NCBI GenBank assembly: GCA_033557835.1
Contig: JAWQRO010000049.1
Span: 1 to 64,000 of the forward strand
Direction: 5' to 3'
Source of the DNA: Helochares maculicollis
Taxonomy: Eukaryota > Arthropoda > Insecta > Coleoptera > Hydrophilidae
DNA length: 64,000 nt
Positions 12,501 through 22,959 of this stretch are shown in pieces. The notes beneath the pieces are model-generated. The model saw only the letters and a program-made list of their open reading frames with translations, did no database searches and was not told the origin of the DNA. Numbering within the stretch: position 1 is the first letter of the stretch; each line of letters opens with the position of its first letter. The translations under genes and the position numbers were made by a program.

Positions 12501-15166
12501 AACTACTCGATTGTAGAATATGCCAAGAAAAGTTATTGACTAGAAACGAAAAAAGTATGCTTTGAAAATTAAAGAAAATGGGGCGGTCCTCAGAAATACC
12601 AAACGTATAATGTAATGTAAGTTTCGAGGAGGAATATTCTCCTTGACAATTAGACAATCATTTTAACCCTAAACCCCTATATCTACATTACCTCTAGTAA
12701 TCTTGTTCCCTCTACAAATGAAACTAAGTCTCCGATTGAGGAGTCTTTAACTTCCTCCGGTCAAAGCGCAGAACCTTCTAAGAGACATTGTCTATCTATT
12801 GCTAACACTGGGCAGAAATCTTTCAATAAGATATGCATTATTTTGCAGCCATTGGCATATACCATTTCGAATTTTGCATAAAAAGTTAGTGTGTTTTAAA
12901 AATGGTTTGAAGTTAATGATTGTGATTGGTCAGGTTATATTAATTTTGTGGGCCTTTAAGGGTGTGGTTTATTTCGAGATGCTGCCAAATAATCAAACGA
13001 CAAATTCTACTAAATACTGGAAACAACTTGTTAATTTGCAGGCAGCTCTTACCGAAAATCAACCAGCATTAATAAATACAAAAAATTATTTCACGATGAC
13101 TATTTTCATTTGTTGCCGTGGACATCAAAGTCACTTGGATGGGATTTCTTAGGGCAAGGATAGAAATTAATGGACAATGCATCTCTTAATATCAGCTACT
13201 TTTTAAATTGTATGTTTTTACATTTGTAAACAATAAAAATATTAATGAACTAGCTGACCCGACAAATATTTTGTTTTAGCTATGAATATTGAAATCGAAT
13301 TGGTATAATTAGTAAAACAAAATTATTCAAAAAACATTGTATTAGTCTACTAAAACTCCATATTAAATTGAACTTTTAATATAAGGAGTGATTGCTCTGT
13401 ACTAGCAAACAAATACTCCTCAAATTTTCAGTTTTAATACTGCAATTGTTATTGTAAACAATCTTATTATCTCTTTATTATTCAATTTCTGAACGCACCC
13501 TGTTTGACAGATACGAACAGTTTGTATGGGAAAGTAAAATTGCTGCTTTTACTATTTTCAACGTCATTTAATTTTTATATAGAAGATTTATGTTATAATC
13601 AAATGACCTATAATTTTTTAAGACAGTAGTACATGTTTCATCTATCCAAAAAAAGTAATCGGCCAAGTATAAAAAACTTATGTCTTGTAAACATTAAAAA
13701 TCAGTAAGGAATAGCAACAATAATTGTCAATATACTAACAATAGAACGTCAATATACTGACAATAGACCTCAAATTATAACTAGGAAATGTATGTCAATA
13801 ATCATCAAACTGGTGTCAGACCTGAGAGCTCTTTCCTATTGAAACAAACTATGAGTTAAACCTCAAGAATTAAAATAACTGAGAGACAAATTTGTATAAT
13901 GTGGAACGACACTGTGTTAATAGTAAAAATGGCTTGCAAAGAGATTTTTATTAATTTGGCATTACCACTAAACATTTTAACAGGGAATGTTAATAAATAT
14001 AAATAATTTTTTTTATGTTTGCAATATCTTTATTAATACTTTGTATATGGGTATGAATTAATTTATTTCCATTGTCTAGGAGTAGAAATAACAAGTACAA
14101 GAAAAACAAAATTAGAAACACAAAGATAAGTACGCAGGCACAGAATCGCAGATTTCAAAGAAGGAATATATAAAGCAGCTGTGCGACCAGTCCTAGCATG
14201 TGCACACGAAGCACAACCAGAGACCAAGCAGAATAAAAATCATTTAGCAAAAACTATGATTTGAAAATGATGCATGGGTTAACAAGTGATAATTTTAAAT
14301 GAATGATAAACAGAATGTACATGACAGAAGATGGAATGACCGACCAAACAGGTCTATGTCTTATTTCTAGAAGAATGAACAAGAAATATAGTACTATTAC
14401 TGGGACTGCGCAATATTCTGATTATTTAAAAATGCCATGTAAACTTATAACACCCAAGATTAGTAGGTACAACATTAATAAGTGTTTTAATTTAAAATGT
14501 TCATAAAAGTTAATTGACCAATCAGAAGGGCTTTTCAAATGTCAGCTGACATTAATTTTCTGATTGGACGGTTTTTAAAGGCGGCATTTTGAATTATATT
14601 TTTCAGTTTAGAGTGATTCTGTGTAAATGCAGATATAATAATTAGTATGTTTGCGTGAGTGCAAGGGAAAAGTTGGAGCTAATTGTGAGTTTATTTTCAA
14701 GCATCCATATCCAACAGAAGATGAGAAGAGGCACATAGCAGCCCAAACCAATCTAACCCTGCTCCAAGTGAACAATTGGTTTATAAATGCAAGGCGCCGG
14801 ATTTTGCAGCCTATGTTGGATGCCAGTGCGCCAACTGATAACTCGAGTGCCGCCAGCTCACCCGCTCACAAGAAGAAGAAAAGCCAGAATAACAACAGGA
14901 GATTTTGGCCCCAAGACTTTGCAAACGTTCCACCTCAATTAGAAGGTGGTTAGTAAAGTGATTTGTACCGGATCAACCCGAAACTAACAGTTCGCCTTGC
15001 AGGTATTCTATCAAGTTCGGAGGACGAAGGCGACTCTTACAGTAGCGACGGTGAGGAGGGAAGTCTGGTGATTGATTCGAACGCGGGGAACAACGAAGTC
15101 AACCAAAATGGCCACCCGGTCGATCCTATGTCCTATTCAAACAGTCCAGAGTCTGAGAGGACTTAG
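332..15166 (+). CDS. PKNOX: PKNOX/Prep TALE homeodomain transcription factor, 3' part of gene (joined exons 332-503, 606-753, 6779-7266, 14702-14948, 15003-15166)
   Basis: Seen: five exons with GT-AG junctions and compatible phases, giving about 400 residues without the N-terminus. The first two exons encode the MEIS/PKNOX N-terminal domain, which in this family binds PBC partners such as Extradenticle. The third is a Ser/Pro/Gly-rich linker ending in the homeodomain N-arm and helix 1. The fourth holds the TALE loop (PYP), helix 2 and recognition helix (WFINARRR). The fifth is an acidic Ser-rich tail. The stretch [20 protein letters not shown] is PKNOX-like; MEIS/Homothorax proteins have PYPSEEQKKQLAQDT here. 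Family knowledge: nuclear DNA-binding cofactor of Exd/Pbx and Hox proteins. Drosophila keeps only Homothorax, so the source is an insect that retained Prep. An extra exon could be hidden in the large introns, although the phases join without one. Confidence 0.9.
606..753 (+). CDS. PKNOX: PKNOX exon: MEIS/PKNOX N-terminal domain, second half
   Basis: 49 codons plus one base. It encodes [18 protein letters not shown] and then [15 protein letters not shown], the second conserved block of the MEIS/PKNOX domain. Acceptor TTTTTAG ends at 605; donor is GTTTGT at 754. The intron before it is only 102 bases. The trailing G joins AT of the exon at 6779 to make Asp (YPQ-D-VLGPSG). Confidence 0.9.
815..1056 (-). 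pseudogene. piggyBac-like transposase fragment
   Basis: Read on the minus strand, about 80 residues show [21 protein letters not shown] followed by a [18 protein letters not shown] stretch. This matches the central piggyBac transposase pattern (K-W-V---GY-Y---Y-G ... -FDRFF-S--L), where the Asp of FDxFF is a catalytic residue. No terminal repeats or start are visible. It lies antisense inside the PKNOX intron. A similar fragment is at 46.1 kb on the plus strand. Confidence 0.65.
1060..4674. other. PKNOX intron, no gene recognised
   Basis: AT-rich with frequent homopolymers and no convincing reading frame. Small structures visible: a perfect 9-bp-arm inverted repeat at 1100-1119 (AGACAACAA ... 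TTGTTGTCT) and a near-identical direct repeat of about 22 bases around 2624-2680 (ATGAAAGAAGARTCTTAATG unit). Both may be remnants of unrecognised repeats. Confidence 0.4.
4675..5623 (+). mobile_element. Mos1-like mariner element, internally deleted and dead
   Basis: Terminal inverted repeats begin CCAGGTGTGCAAGCTTAAAA at the left and mirror it (with GTG-CGTAAGCTT) at the right, flanked by TA on both sides (4673-4674, 5624-5625), the mariner target. The transposase starts at ATG 4847 and reads into the [10 protein letters not shown] helix-turn-helix segment of Mos1-like proteins. It then hits TAA where the family has Gln. A central block with most of the catalytic core is deleted or frameshifted. 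The end ([15 protein letters not shown], stop 5554) is recognisable. Length 949 versus about 1.3 kb for an intact element. The same family recurs at 23423-24595. Confidence 0.88.
5626..6778. other. PKNOX intron, no gene recognised
   Basis: AT-rich sequence with no recognised domain or terminal repeats. It ends in the acceptor TATTTCAG at 6778. Confidence 0.5.
6779..7266 (+). CDS. PKNOX: PKNOX exon: linker and start of the homeodomain
   Basis: 162 codons after two bases completing Asp. Low-complexity linker rich in Ser, Pro, Gly and Asn (poly-Asn at GIENNNNSM). Then an acidic/basic stretch and [20 protein letters not shown], the homeodomain N-terminal arm and helix 1. The exon ends at QHLV with donor GTAAGT at 7267. 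The next exon resumes with HPYP, so the junction falls inside the TALE loop region. Vertebrate PKNOX1 has Ile-Gly where this has Leu-Val before HPYP. Confidence 0.92.
7267..8242. other. PKNOX intron, no gene recognised
   Basis: AT-rich and without recognised coding. The last 130 bases before the TTAA-flanked element, and the stretch just after it (9470-9560), could together be a broken LINE (Lys-Thr-Leu-Trp-Phe-Ser-Glu-Glu can be read at about 9503-9526). This is weak. Confidence 0.35.
8247..9465 (-). mobile_element. TTAA-flanked DNA transposon with Mutator/Kolobok-like transposase remnant, deletion derivative
   Basis: The ends are inverted repeats GGGGGTACTCTAGTGTA (left) and GAGGGTATTCTAGTGTA (right, on the minus strand). 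TTAA lies at 8243-8246 and 9466-9469. The minus-strand frame 9193-8861 encodes the C-terminal part of a transposase: [20 protein letters not shown], then SWCKYLQ, then [16 protein letters not shown] and [13 protein letters not shown]. This matches animal transposases with the Mutator-like domain. A TTAA duplication plus a G-run terminus is the habit of the Kolobok superfamily. The catalytic N-terminal part is missing, so the copy is non-autonomous. A longer relative lies at 27295-29493. Confidence 0.75.
9990..10636 (+). repeat. Diverged tandem repeat, copy 1 (left of mariner)
   Basis: Matches 11837-12480 in the same orientation over several blocks. Examples are the segment around TGAAGTCAATTT at the start, GGCAAATA near the middle, AGAAACCAAA at 10421, and GATCTTAGTACACA near the end. 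The two copies flank the mariner at 10637-11836, so a host tandem duplication predates or accompanies the insertion. No coding function recognised. Confidence 0.7.
10637..11836 (-). mobile_element. mariner element (TGTTGTTCAATAAGTTTT-type ends), degenerate
   Basis: Ends resemble the TATGTTGT-CGAATAAGTTTT / TTCAATAAG inverted repeats shared with elements at 39111 and 48786; TA at both borders. Minus-strand transposase pieces: [20 protein letters not shown] and [20 protein letters not shown] (HTH_48/HTH domain of Mos1-type transposases) at 11599-11405. Degraded stretches matching the catalytic part follow down to about 10700. Stops and frameshifts throughout; not functional. Confidence 0.85.
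11837..12480 (+). repeat. Diverged tandem repeat, copy 2 (right of mariner)
   Basis: Second copy of the roughly 640-bp unit at 9990-10636, in the same orientation. It begins exactly at the mariner border with the AAAACTATTTGAAGTCAATT stretch and ends near the GATCTTAGTACACAATGG block. No protein is recognised in either copy. Confidence 0.7.
12943..13155 (+). pseudogene. mariner transposase fragment
   Basis: An open stretch reads [20 protein letters not shown] followed by [18 protein letters not shown]. This is the conserved mariner segment that leads to the second catalytic Asp region (GVVYYELL--N-T-NS--Y---L--L--A). No ends were found. It differs from the three other mariner families in the window and looks older. 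Confidence 0.7.
13156..14144. other. PKNOX intron, no gene recognised
   Basis: AT-rich. Around 13253 it contains TAGCTGACCCGACAAA, a motif I associate from memory with dispersed insect repeats. No element borders can be drawn. Two short copies of a TCAATATACTAACAATAGA-like unit occur at about 13727-13768. Confidence 0.35.
14145..14275 (+). pseudogene. LINE C-terminal fragment
   Basis: The plus frame reads [20 protein letters not shown] then [11 protein letters not shown] and a stop. This fits the conserved segment after the reverse transcriptase of APE-type LINEs (IYK--VRP-L-Y--E). It is short, decayed and bordered by nothing recognisable. Confidence 0.5.
14328..15017 (+). repeat. Source segment of the PKNOX duplication
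   Basis: This stretch (intron, homeodomain exon, the short intron and the first 15 bases of the last exon) is repeated at 32979-33643 in the same strand sense. It includes a hairpin around 14518-14568: CCAATCAGAA pairs with TTCTGATTGG around a palindromic AATGTCAGCTGACATT. Related hairpins occur at about 27080-27150, 29680-29750 and 33170-33225, suggesting a small MITE-like repeat in the intron. Confidence 0.85.
14702..14948 (+). CDS. PKNOX: PKNOX exon: TALE loop, helix 2 and recognition helix
   Basis: Starts [15 protein letters not shown] and carries [20 protein letters not shown], the DNA-recognition helix including WFINARRR with Ile at position 50, as in TALE proteins. A Ser-rich and Lys-rich linker and RRFWPQDF follow; FWP is also seen in PKNOX1. 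Acceptor TTATTTTCAAG ends at 14701. Two in-frame donors lie three bases apart: after 14945 (GTGGTT) and after 14948 (GTTAGT, the better consensus). Either joins to the next exon with or without one Gly. Confidence 0.93.
15003..15166 (+). CDS. PKNOX: PKNOX terminal exon (acidic Ser-rich tail)
   Basis: Reads [20 protein letters not shown] onward and ends NSPESERT, stop TAG at 15164-15166. Acceptor CGCCTTGCAG ends at 15002; the preceding intron is about 54 bases. The acidic Ser-rich tail matches the acidic C-terminal region of PKNOX proteins in character. The reading frame closes cleanly, so this is probably the natural C-terminus. Confidence 0.88.
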
Positions 15167-16650
15167 AGTTAAGCGAAGCGTTGGTCAAGGACGGTTTCGA
15201 AAGTTGTGTGTAAGTAAAGAAGGAGAGGAAGAGGAAGCGTTGACAGACTTGCTTTGGATATAGTTTAAAGGGCGTAGTCCGGATTTGTTGAGCCGAACCT
15301 GCTGGAGGAGCGAAACAAGGCCGGACTAAAGGCACTAATTTAAAAGGCTGACTATTGAATGTTAAGTTTAATTTTTTTTTAAGTTGTTAATGAAACCTGT
15401 ATACGTAAAAGAATATACCTCAAGTAAAAAACGAAGGGCCCCAGCGCCAGTTTTCCTTACTTTTTTCCAATGTATACGCAAATATAGCTCATTCCAGTAT
15501 TACGAAAGAAATTGTAAATTCTACATTTTTTATTATAAGTTATTTGTAATTACTATATTGACATATATAAATATATAAATATATTTAAACTATTGAGAGA
15601 GGAAGAAGCGAAAATTTAGCAAAACGAAGGTATTTTTTTCTCCCGATTTTCATATTGTCTCGATCAATTACGGGTCGTTTTGCGTTCGTTATCGTTTATT
15701 TGTGTTGTGTACCGAACGGAGCGTCATAATTGATTAAAAAATGTGCAGTATTAGTATTAGGTTAGTTAAGGTTTAAATAAAGAATCCATAGGGATCCCCT
15801 TGGAGAGCGTCTCGCCTCTTTCGTGTGTATAAAACAAGTCTTCCTTGTAATGTTTGTTTCCGATTTCAATTCGCCAATGCTTACAAAATTTCATTTCGTG
15901 TCCTTTGACTAAGCGAGGCCGGCCGTCTCTCGAGGGGCTCCCAATTCACCAGTATACTGCTCGCAACATATATACGTAATATACAATAAATAGTTTTTAA
16001 GGATTTTGACATTTCCATCCACGTTAAATGAGGAGAAGACGATGAAGAGTCGTGTTTAAATTTTTTTATTGTTGGTATGTATAAAATAAGTGAAGATTTT
16101 CGACGTATTCCCTTTTTGTGCCATCTGTATTCAAAGTTGCCGTGACGCAAAAAATCGTTCGGCGTTCCACCCTCCGTTTCCCCTCGTATTTTGTTTTACC
16201 TCGTTATTTATAAGTAATTAAGTGATATTAACCTAAATGCCCTTAAATCGAGTATACGAATAATTAGATTTATAACGATTAAAGATGTTAATTGTTTAAA
16301 GTTAAAGTAAGCAAGCGAAGCAGGTTTTTTGCGTCTCAGGCCTTGCATAATGTACGTATACGTAATTTTAAACTTTTTAACGAGCGATGTATATACTTTT
16401 TATAGTTGCTATAAAATAGGGACGTGAAAATTGAAATTTAAACTAAGAAAAAAAATGAAACAAAAATTTAAATATTAAGAGTCAATTCGCTAAGTCTTGA
16501 CTAAGGTACGATCTGATGGTTGAATATAGCTGTTAAGCGAGGGGCGTGTCGACCCCTCGAGGTCAAGGATGAAAAGTGTATTTTGTTTTAGTTGCTATGT
16601 CAGTCTGTGATAATATAAATGATTGCTCTAAAGTCATTAAAAAAATAATA
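15167..16650 (+). other. Probable PKNOX 3' UTR
   Basis: No coding potential. AATAAA is at 15776-15781, followed within about 45 bases by a GT-rich stretch (TTCGTGTGTATAAA), fitting a cleavage site near 15800. The sequence stays more complex than flanking intergenic DNA to about 16650, so a longer form ending in the AATAATAATAAA cluster near 16645 is possible. Confidence 0.55.
15776..15781 (+). promoter_or_regulatory. Candidate poly(A) signal of PKNOX
   Basis: AATAAA about 610 bases past the stop codon, with a GT-rich element downstream. Other A-rich candidates follow at about 15985 and 16645. Confidence 0.5.
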
Positions 16651-17799
16651 ATAAAAAAAAACGAAAGAAGCACTAGAAATTTGCAAAATTTTACACACCA
16701 CGGTCGATTCTGCCATTTTACCGCTCCCGTTGATTCCCTGCGGGTTTGAAATAAATGCCACCTAAACTCTCGTAATATCTTAAAAATCAGCTTGGCTGAC
16801 TAATTTGTGCCATTTTGAACCACCTGCCATTAAGTGAAATTGTGCCATTCGTTTGTGTAACTCATTCGGTTTCTCGTTTCATCTTTACCGATTCATCAAT
16901 GAAGTAAAACGGCAGAATGTCCGATTTGCTTGAACTTTCGAAATTAGTACAGAGCTTCTTGTGACTTCATGTATACGCTAATACTCAGTTTAGATTAAGA
17001 AATCTAGTTCTATAAGTATTTCATTAATTCTAGATCGAAAACAAAAAAAATAAAATAAAATCTTTTGTTGTGGCTTGACGATTGAGCTAAAAATTTCTCT
17101 TCGATCATCTTATTTTTATTGGCCGCTTTATCTGCCTAATTTTTTTATAACATATTCAGTGGAATTTTTAATCTGGATTCTTACTGTTGATTTTAAAATG
17201 TTCTCTTTCTATCCTGATGACTCAATACCATAACATGAGTTGATTCTTATTCTTACTTGTTATTTAAATCTAACTCCAATGTTTTATTTGCTACTGCTTT
17301 AAAAATGTGACATTTATTTCATTGCCCAGATTAAGTATTCCACTTGAGATACTTTTAGAAGCAAAATTGTAGATACTAGAGTGAAGCCACGCATTCGCCT
17401 ATTCCTATCATATTTTTTGCAAATTTGACAATTAAACATTTTTGTTAATGTTTTTATTAACTAGAATATCGTAAAGAGAAATACTAAATAAAATAAGGTG
17501 TAGTTTTGGAAGAAAACATTGTTGATTTTTAGCAGCAATCGTCGATTTCAAGCAGTATTTTTATGATTGCATATATTGTTGGTAGCCATATGTGTAATAT
17601 GATTGTATAATAAATAAATTAAAAAAGAGTACTGAATTTTTATTTTTTGTTTGCATGTGATATTGTACAGTTGTATGTAAATAGTCTTGTGACTGGCTCT
17701 TTAGCACGGCCGACTCCTGCATTAAAGAATAACGTACAGAAACGTTCATGCATTGCATCACTAAGAAAGGTTTTCTTTAATCAATATTTTTAAAAGATG
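16651..17799. other. Intergenic, no gene recognised
   Basis: AT-rich DNA between the 3' ends of PKNOX and the satellite block. No domain, terminal repeat or splice pattern stands out. Confidence 0.5.
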
Positions 17800-20700
17800 A
17801 TGAATCACAGGTCTCCAAGATAGATTTTTAAGTATTTTTGAAAAGTCAGGCCTTCAGAAAAATGTCTGAAGGCTCATTGAAGAACCGAAAGGAATTTCAA
17901 AACTTCTAGGGTGGCAATTTTCTGAAAACTTCTAGCAAGTTTCCGATAATTCTTCGAAAATTGGTTTTATGACAAATTCAAAAAATTGGACAACAGCCAT
18001 CAAAATGTAATAACCATATCAAATTTGAGTATTCTGAGGCAAGAAATCACTTTGATATTTTAGGTACTTTCCGAAGAACCGGGAAAATCCTAATGGTCTG
18101 AAAAACCTGGAGGTTCTCTAAGTGAATCAAAGAATCCAGAAACTAAAAAAACGTACATTCTGACGAATTAAGAAGAATGTGGAGCATCTTTGACATTTAC
18201 ATAAAAATCTAAAGACTTTAAGCTTTTCACATTTTTTTTAAACTAGAAACATTAAAAAATCAAGGAACCCTTCGAACACTTAGAGATTTTGAAAACTCTG
18301 AAGTTTGAAAAATTTAAAGACTGAACACCTTAAATCTGGAGACTTAAAAAATGTAGTCTCTTTATTGAGCCTCTGAAAATTGCGAATCTTTGTCAATATC
18401 AAAAGGATGTGGAAGGTTCCTAAAAAGTTTCAATATGCGACCAATCAGATTTTACAGAATCTAGAAACTTAAAGAACCTTGTAAACTCTGAAGAATCTAA
18501 AGGCTAATGTAGAGCATCTGTTAGATTTACATAAAAATGTGGAGACTGTTAAATCTCTGAAATTTTTTTTTAAGCAGAATGCACTAAATAATCTAGAAAC
18601 CCTTCGAATGCTCTGGAAGATTCTGAAAACTAAAAAATTTGAAGACTAAAATTTAAGGATTGCGTGAGACACTCTGAAGAACGGGAAACAATTCTTAAAC
18701 ACTTTAAAAATGTACAGGCTTAATTATGAATTCTTTTAAGGGTCACAAAAAATGAAGGAGCCTTGAAAAATTTGGAGATGCTGCGAGAAATCAGATTTTG
18801 CATAATCCTTATATTTTAAAGAATCTGAAAACTCTGATGAATCTTAAGACGTATTTACAAAATCTATGTAGGTTGGAGATTCTAAATTTTTGGAATTTAT
18901 ACTGGTTCAAGAAATTAGATATTCTAAAGAGTCTAGAAACCATTTAAACACCTTAAAGATTCTGAATAACTAAAAAAAATCTAAGAGTTCTGGAGACTAT
19001 TTCAATGCTGCTCAAAGAATCTCAAAACTTTTTTAAGATTTTGGGAACTTTTAAAAATCTAAAAATTGCAAATCCTTTTTGGGGTCAATACAAAATGTCG
19101 AGAATCATTGCATATGTTCGTGATGCTATGAGGAATCAGGATTTGAAGGACCTAGAAACGGAAAAATCTGAAGATAAGTCTACAGTATTTCTGTAATCTG
19201 GAGATTCTAAAGATTTTAGAAATTTCAAGCAATCTTTGTAAACCGTTTCCAGAAACTTGAGACTAAAAGGATTCTTGATTCTTTAGTAACACCCTCTGAT
19301 GACTCTGAAATCTCTTAATTCTGAACAAGAAGAATTTGAGAAATCTAGGGACTCTTAAAATTTAGAATTTAAAAATCTTTGCATGACTCCGGGAACTCTT
19401 CAAAAGTTTACAAGCTTTGTGAATCTTTTTGAGGGTCACAAAAAATAGAGGATTATTGAAAGGCTTGGAGATGCTGCGAGGCATCAGATTTTGAAAAATC
19501 TAGAGACTTTTAAGAACATGAACACTCTGACATGTCTAAGAACGAATCTATAAAATCTCTGCAAATTGGAAATTCTTAACGTTTTAGAAGCTTTGAGCAA
19601 TCTTTGTAAACAGTTTTATTAAACTTCATCAAAGAAACTAGAAACCTTTTAAAGGCTCTCAGAATTCTGAAAAAATTTAAAAATCTAAGAAATCTAGAGA
19701 CTATTTTAATGCTGTCGAAAGAATCTGAAAACTTTCTTAATATTTTGGGAACTGTTAAAAACTTTACAGGCTCATTATTGAGGCTCTAAAAATTGGGAAC
19801 CCTGTTTAGAGTCACTAAAATGTGGAGAATTATTTAAAAAGTCGGTGATGCTACGAGGAATCAGGGTTTAAACAACAAAGAAATGGAGAAATGGACGACT
19901 CTGCAGTATCTATGTAAACTGGAGGCCCTAAAAATTTTAGAAATTTTGAGCAATCCTTATCAAGTGTTTCAAGAAACTAGACAATAAAGAAACTAGAAAC
20001 CTTTCAACGCTCTCTGAATTCTAAAAAATTTGAAGAACCTGACAAATCTGGAGATAATTTCAAAACTTTCTAAATAATCTGAAAACATTCTTAAGATTAT
20101 GGGAGTCCTTAAAGAACAACAGACTTTTTGTAAAGCCTCTAAACATTGTAAATTGTTTTCAGAGCCGCTAAAATGTGATGAATAATTAAACATTCTGAAG
20201 AAGAGTCTGATTTTGCAAAACATAGAGACTCTATAGAACTTACAGACTGAAAAATCTAAAGACGAATCTACAAAATTTCTGCAAACTGGAGACTCTACAA
20301 AATTTAGAAGTTTTGAGCAAACTGTACAATCTGTATTAAGAAACTAGGGATTAAAAGTTTTCTATATTCTCTCATCATTCTTAGAATCTTCAAAGAGTGT
20401 TCAAATGGCCTCTAGATTCTTGAGTATTACTCTCCAAAGATTCTGAACGCTCTGAATTCTGAGCGATTTAAATAATCTGAAAAATCTGGAGACTATTGCA
20501 CGACTCTCTAAAGAAGCCGAGAACCTTCTTAAAACTCTGGGAATTCTTAAAAAAGTACAGGCTATTTATATAGCTTCTAAAAGTGGTCATTCTTAATAAG
20601 GGTCATAAAAATGTGAAGGATCATTCTAGAATTTGGAGATGCTGAGATGAATCAGATTTTATAGAATCTAGACTCTAACAACCCGGAGACTCATTGAATA

Positions 20701-21570
20701 ATCTTAAGACTAATCCAGAACGTCTGTGAGAATCGCATAAAAAAGTTTGAAGACTTTGAGAAACCTTTGAAGCTCTTTTACAAAACAAAAACTGTTTAGA
20801 ATCTAGAAATTCCTTGAACGCGCTTGGAAATTCTGAAGGCTCTCTAAAAAATGTTAAGAGTGGGAAATATGGGGACTGCTTGAGACTCTTCTATAAGCGT
20901 CTTAACATATAAGTTACATATAATGGGTTGTAAGGTTTGTTACTGGAAATTATGTCTTGTTTTAGTATTTATCTATTAGCATGTATATCTCATTATAGTT
21001 GTAATTTAGATTACTTTTTTTGTGGTACATCTCTATCGAGCCCGTCCAACTCCATAGGATTGTCCTTGACTAACTTTCGAGGAAAATTTCAGTCTGGAGG
21101 GAAAGGAGAAAGAAATAATTAACGAATCATTTCCTTGGATGGAAGTGAGTGTCGCCGCTAGGTATCACAAAAACATTTAATTACCCATCCACATTTAGCT
21201 TTCCTTATGAGTTGGAGGCCCTTGATCTCTATAATTGGAAACTAAACGCTCTCTGTAGAAAACCTATTTTCAAAAATCTACAGGCTTTTTGCAGAGCGTC
21301 TAAAAATGCAAATCATTTTCAGGGTAACAAAAATGCATAGGAACGTTATAAAATTTGGATATGTTGTGAGGAATCAGACTTTGCATAATCCAAAAATTTT
21401 AAAGATTTCAGGGACGAGGGAGAATCTAAAGACGAATCAACACCCTCTCTGGAAGCTGAAAACTATAAAAAGTTTAAAATATTTGAAAACTTTTTCCAGA
21501 AATTAGAGATACTAAAAAAATTAGAAGCCGCTTGAATACTTTCTGAAGAATTTTAAACCTTTCTAAAAAA
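17800..21570 (+). repeat. Degenerate satellite-like tandem array, period about 350 bp
   Basis: A recurring landmark reads roughly GGGTCACAAAAATG-GGA...TTGGAGATGCTGCGAGGAAT CAGATTTTG. It appears near 18740, 19082, 19433, 19808, 20160, 20600 and 21322, a spacing of about 340-440 bases (the last gap is double). A weaker version is at about 18395. Between landmarks the text is built from short variants of AATCTGGAGACT, TCTAGAAAC and TCTGAAAACT. About 20900-21170 is unrelated and may be an insertion. Open frames inside are short and chance-like. Confidence 0.8.
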
Positions 21571-22955
21571 ATAATTGTGAGGATTCTATAGAATCAATAA
21601 AAACCGCGAAGAAAACATATATAGTTTCAGCACAAAACTATGAAAATCGAAACTTTTATTTTTATTTCGGCATCGCATGAAGAGTTTGCCGTTTTGTTAT
21701 TATTAATCGCAGGTACTTTTATGCAGTACATATTTTTACATGGAAATGTTGAGTGGAACCTCCACATTTATTGTCTGACAAATGGCTTAGAAAAAAAATT
21801 GCAATTTTTGCAACGTGATTTTTGTTAAGTGCGTTTTCAAATTTTTATTTGAAATTAATGGCTTTTGCCGATTACTTGTCGTGTGATCTGATAAAAGAAA
21901 ATCTTCCCTTTCACATTAATTTTACTTATCTGCATGTGTTGTGATTATATTACCTATAAGCTTTGACAATGACTCTGTGAAACGAATAGCACTATAAATA
22001 GTTTGAAATAAATTAAAGTTGTTCAATGAATTCCCAAAATACACAGCTTGAAATCTCCACAGTCTAGAAATTTGTGAAACGAGATTTTGCACCTTTGATA
22101 CAGACTGTCTGAAAATATTTAAAAAACATCGATTATTTTGTCATTAACGGACCTGTTGATAAATATGATAATAATATTGCTTGATATCTCCTAATTCAGT
22201 TGATATAATAGCAATTATATTTCTGTGTTAAAACTTGATTATCCTGGAAAAAAATGCCATTCAAGTATATCTGAATCTCCAAAATTGTTGTAGTGAAAAA
22301 TGTAGTTTATTTTGCTTCTTGATAACATAGACAATTTTAAAACATGGTGTCTTAAATTTTCAATAGTAAGTCTGTTGGTTTTTTAAATAGAAATGTTCGA
22401 CACTATTGTGCCAAGAAAACAACATAAAACATACCATTCCTCAATGTTAATTAGACATGTTTGTGCTTTGAAATGTCAAATTTGCATAAAAAGCCTCTAA
22501 TTACTCAATATTTTAACATTATGCAAAATCAGTACTTTTCTCTAGATACTTGAGCATTTACAATTATAATTTAATTGTTTTGCTAATATAATTTATTTAT
22601 GCATTCTAAATGGTTTTCCTAACAACTACAATATAAATGCATGTCAAATTCCATATTGGAAATAAACCTACGCATTTTTATGAAGAAATTATTTTGTAAT
22701 TCATTCTTATTGGTAGAAAAGGTAGTATTTACTGAAATTCAATTGTACTATTACTCATTTTACCTAAACACAAAAATGTTTACCAGATTTGGTTTTAAAT
22801 CTCTTAAGAATACAAACATCCGTAAACTACATATTTGTTTAAATCTGCATTTTAGTTTCCAGAACCTAAATAGGTGTTTCTGACTTTCTAGCTTCCCCAG
22901 ATAGTTTTTAAATTTTGTTTATTCAAATTTGTCAGAATATCCACATTTAAAAAAC
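21571..22955. other. Intergenic, no gene recognised
   Basis: AT-rich sequence with short chance frames only. It separates the satellite block from an inverted piece of the same repeat. Confidence 0.5.
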
Positions 22956-22959
22956 CGTA

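Noticed and set aside
14702..14948. Assignment to Homothorax/MEIS instead of PKNOX
   Set aside because: The TALE loop region reads [18 protein letters not shown] as in PKNOX; MEIS proteins have SEEQKKQLAQDTGLTIL there.
17800..21570. CRISPR-like array
   Set aside because: Units are long, highly diverged and without regular unique spacers; the setting is a eukaryotic intergenic region.
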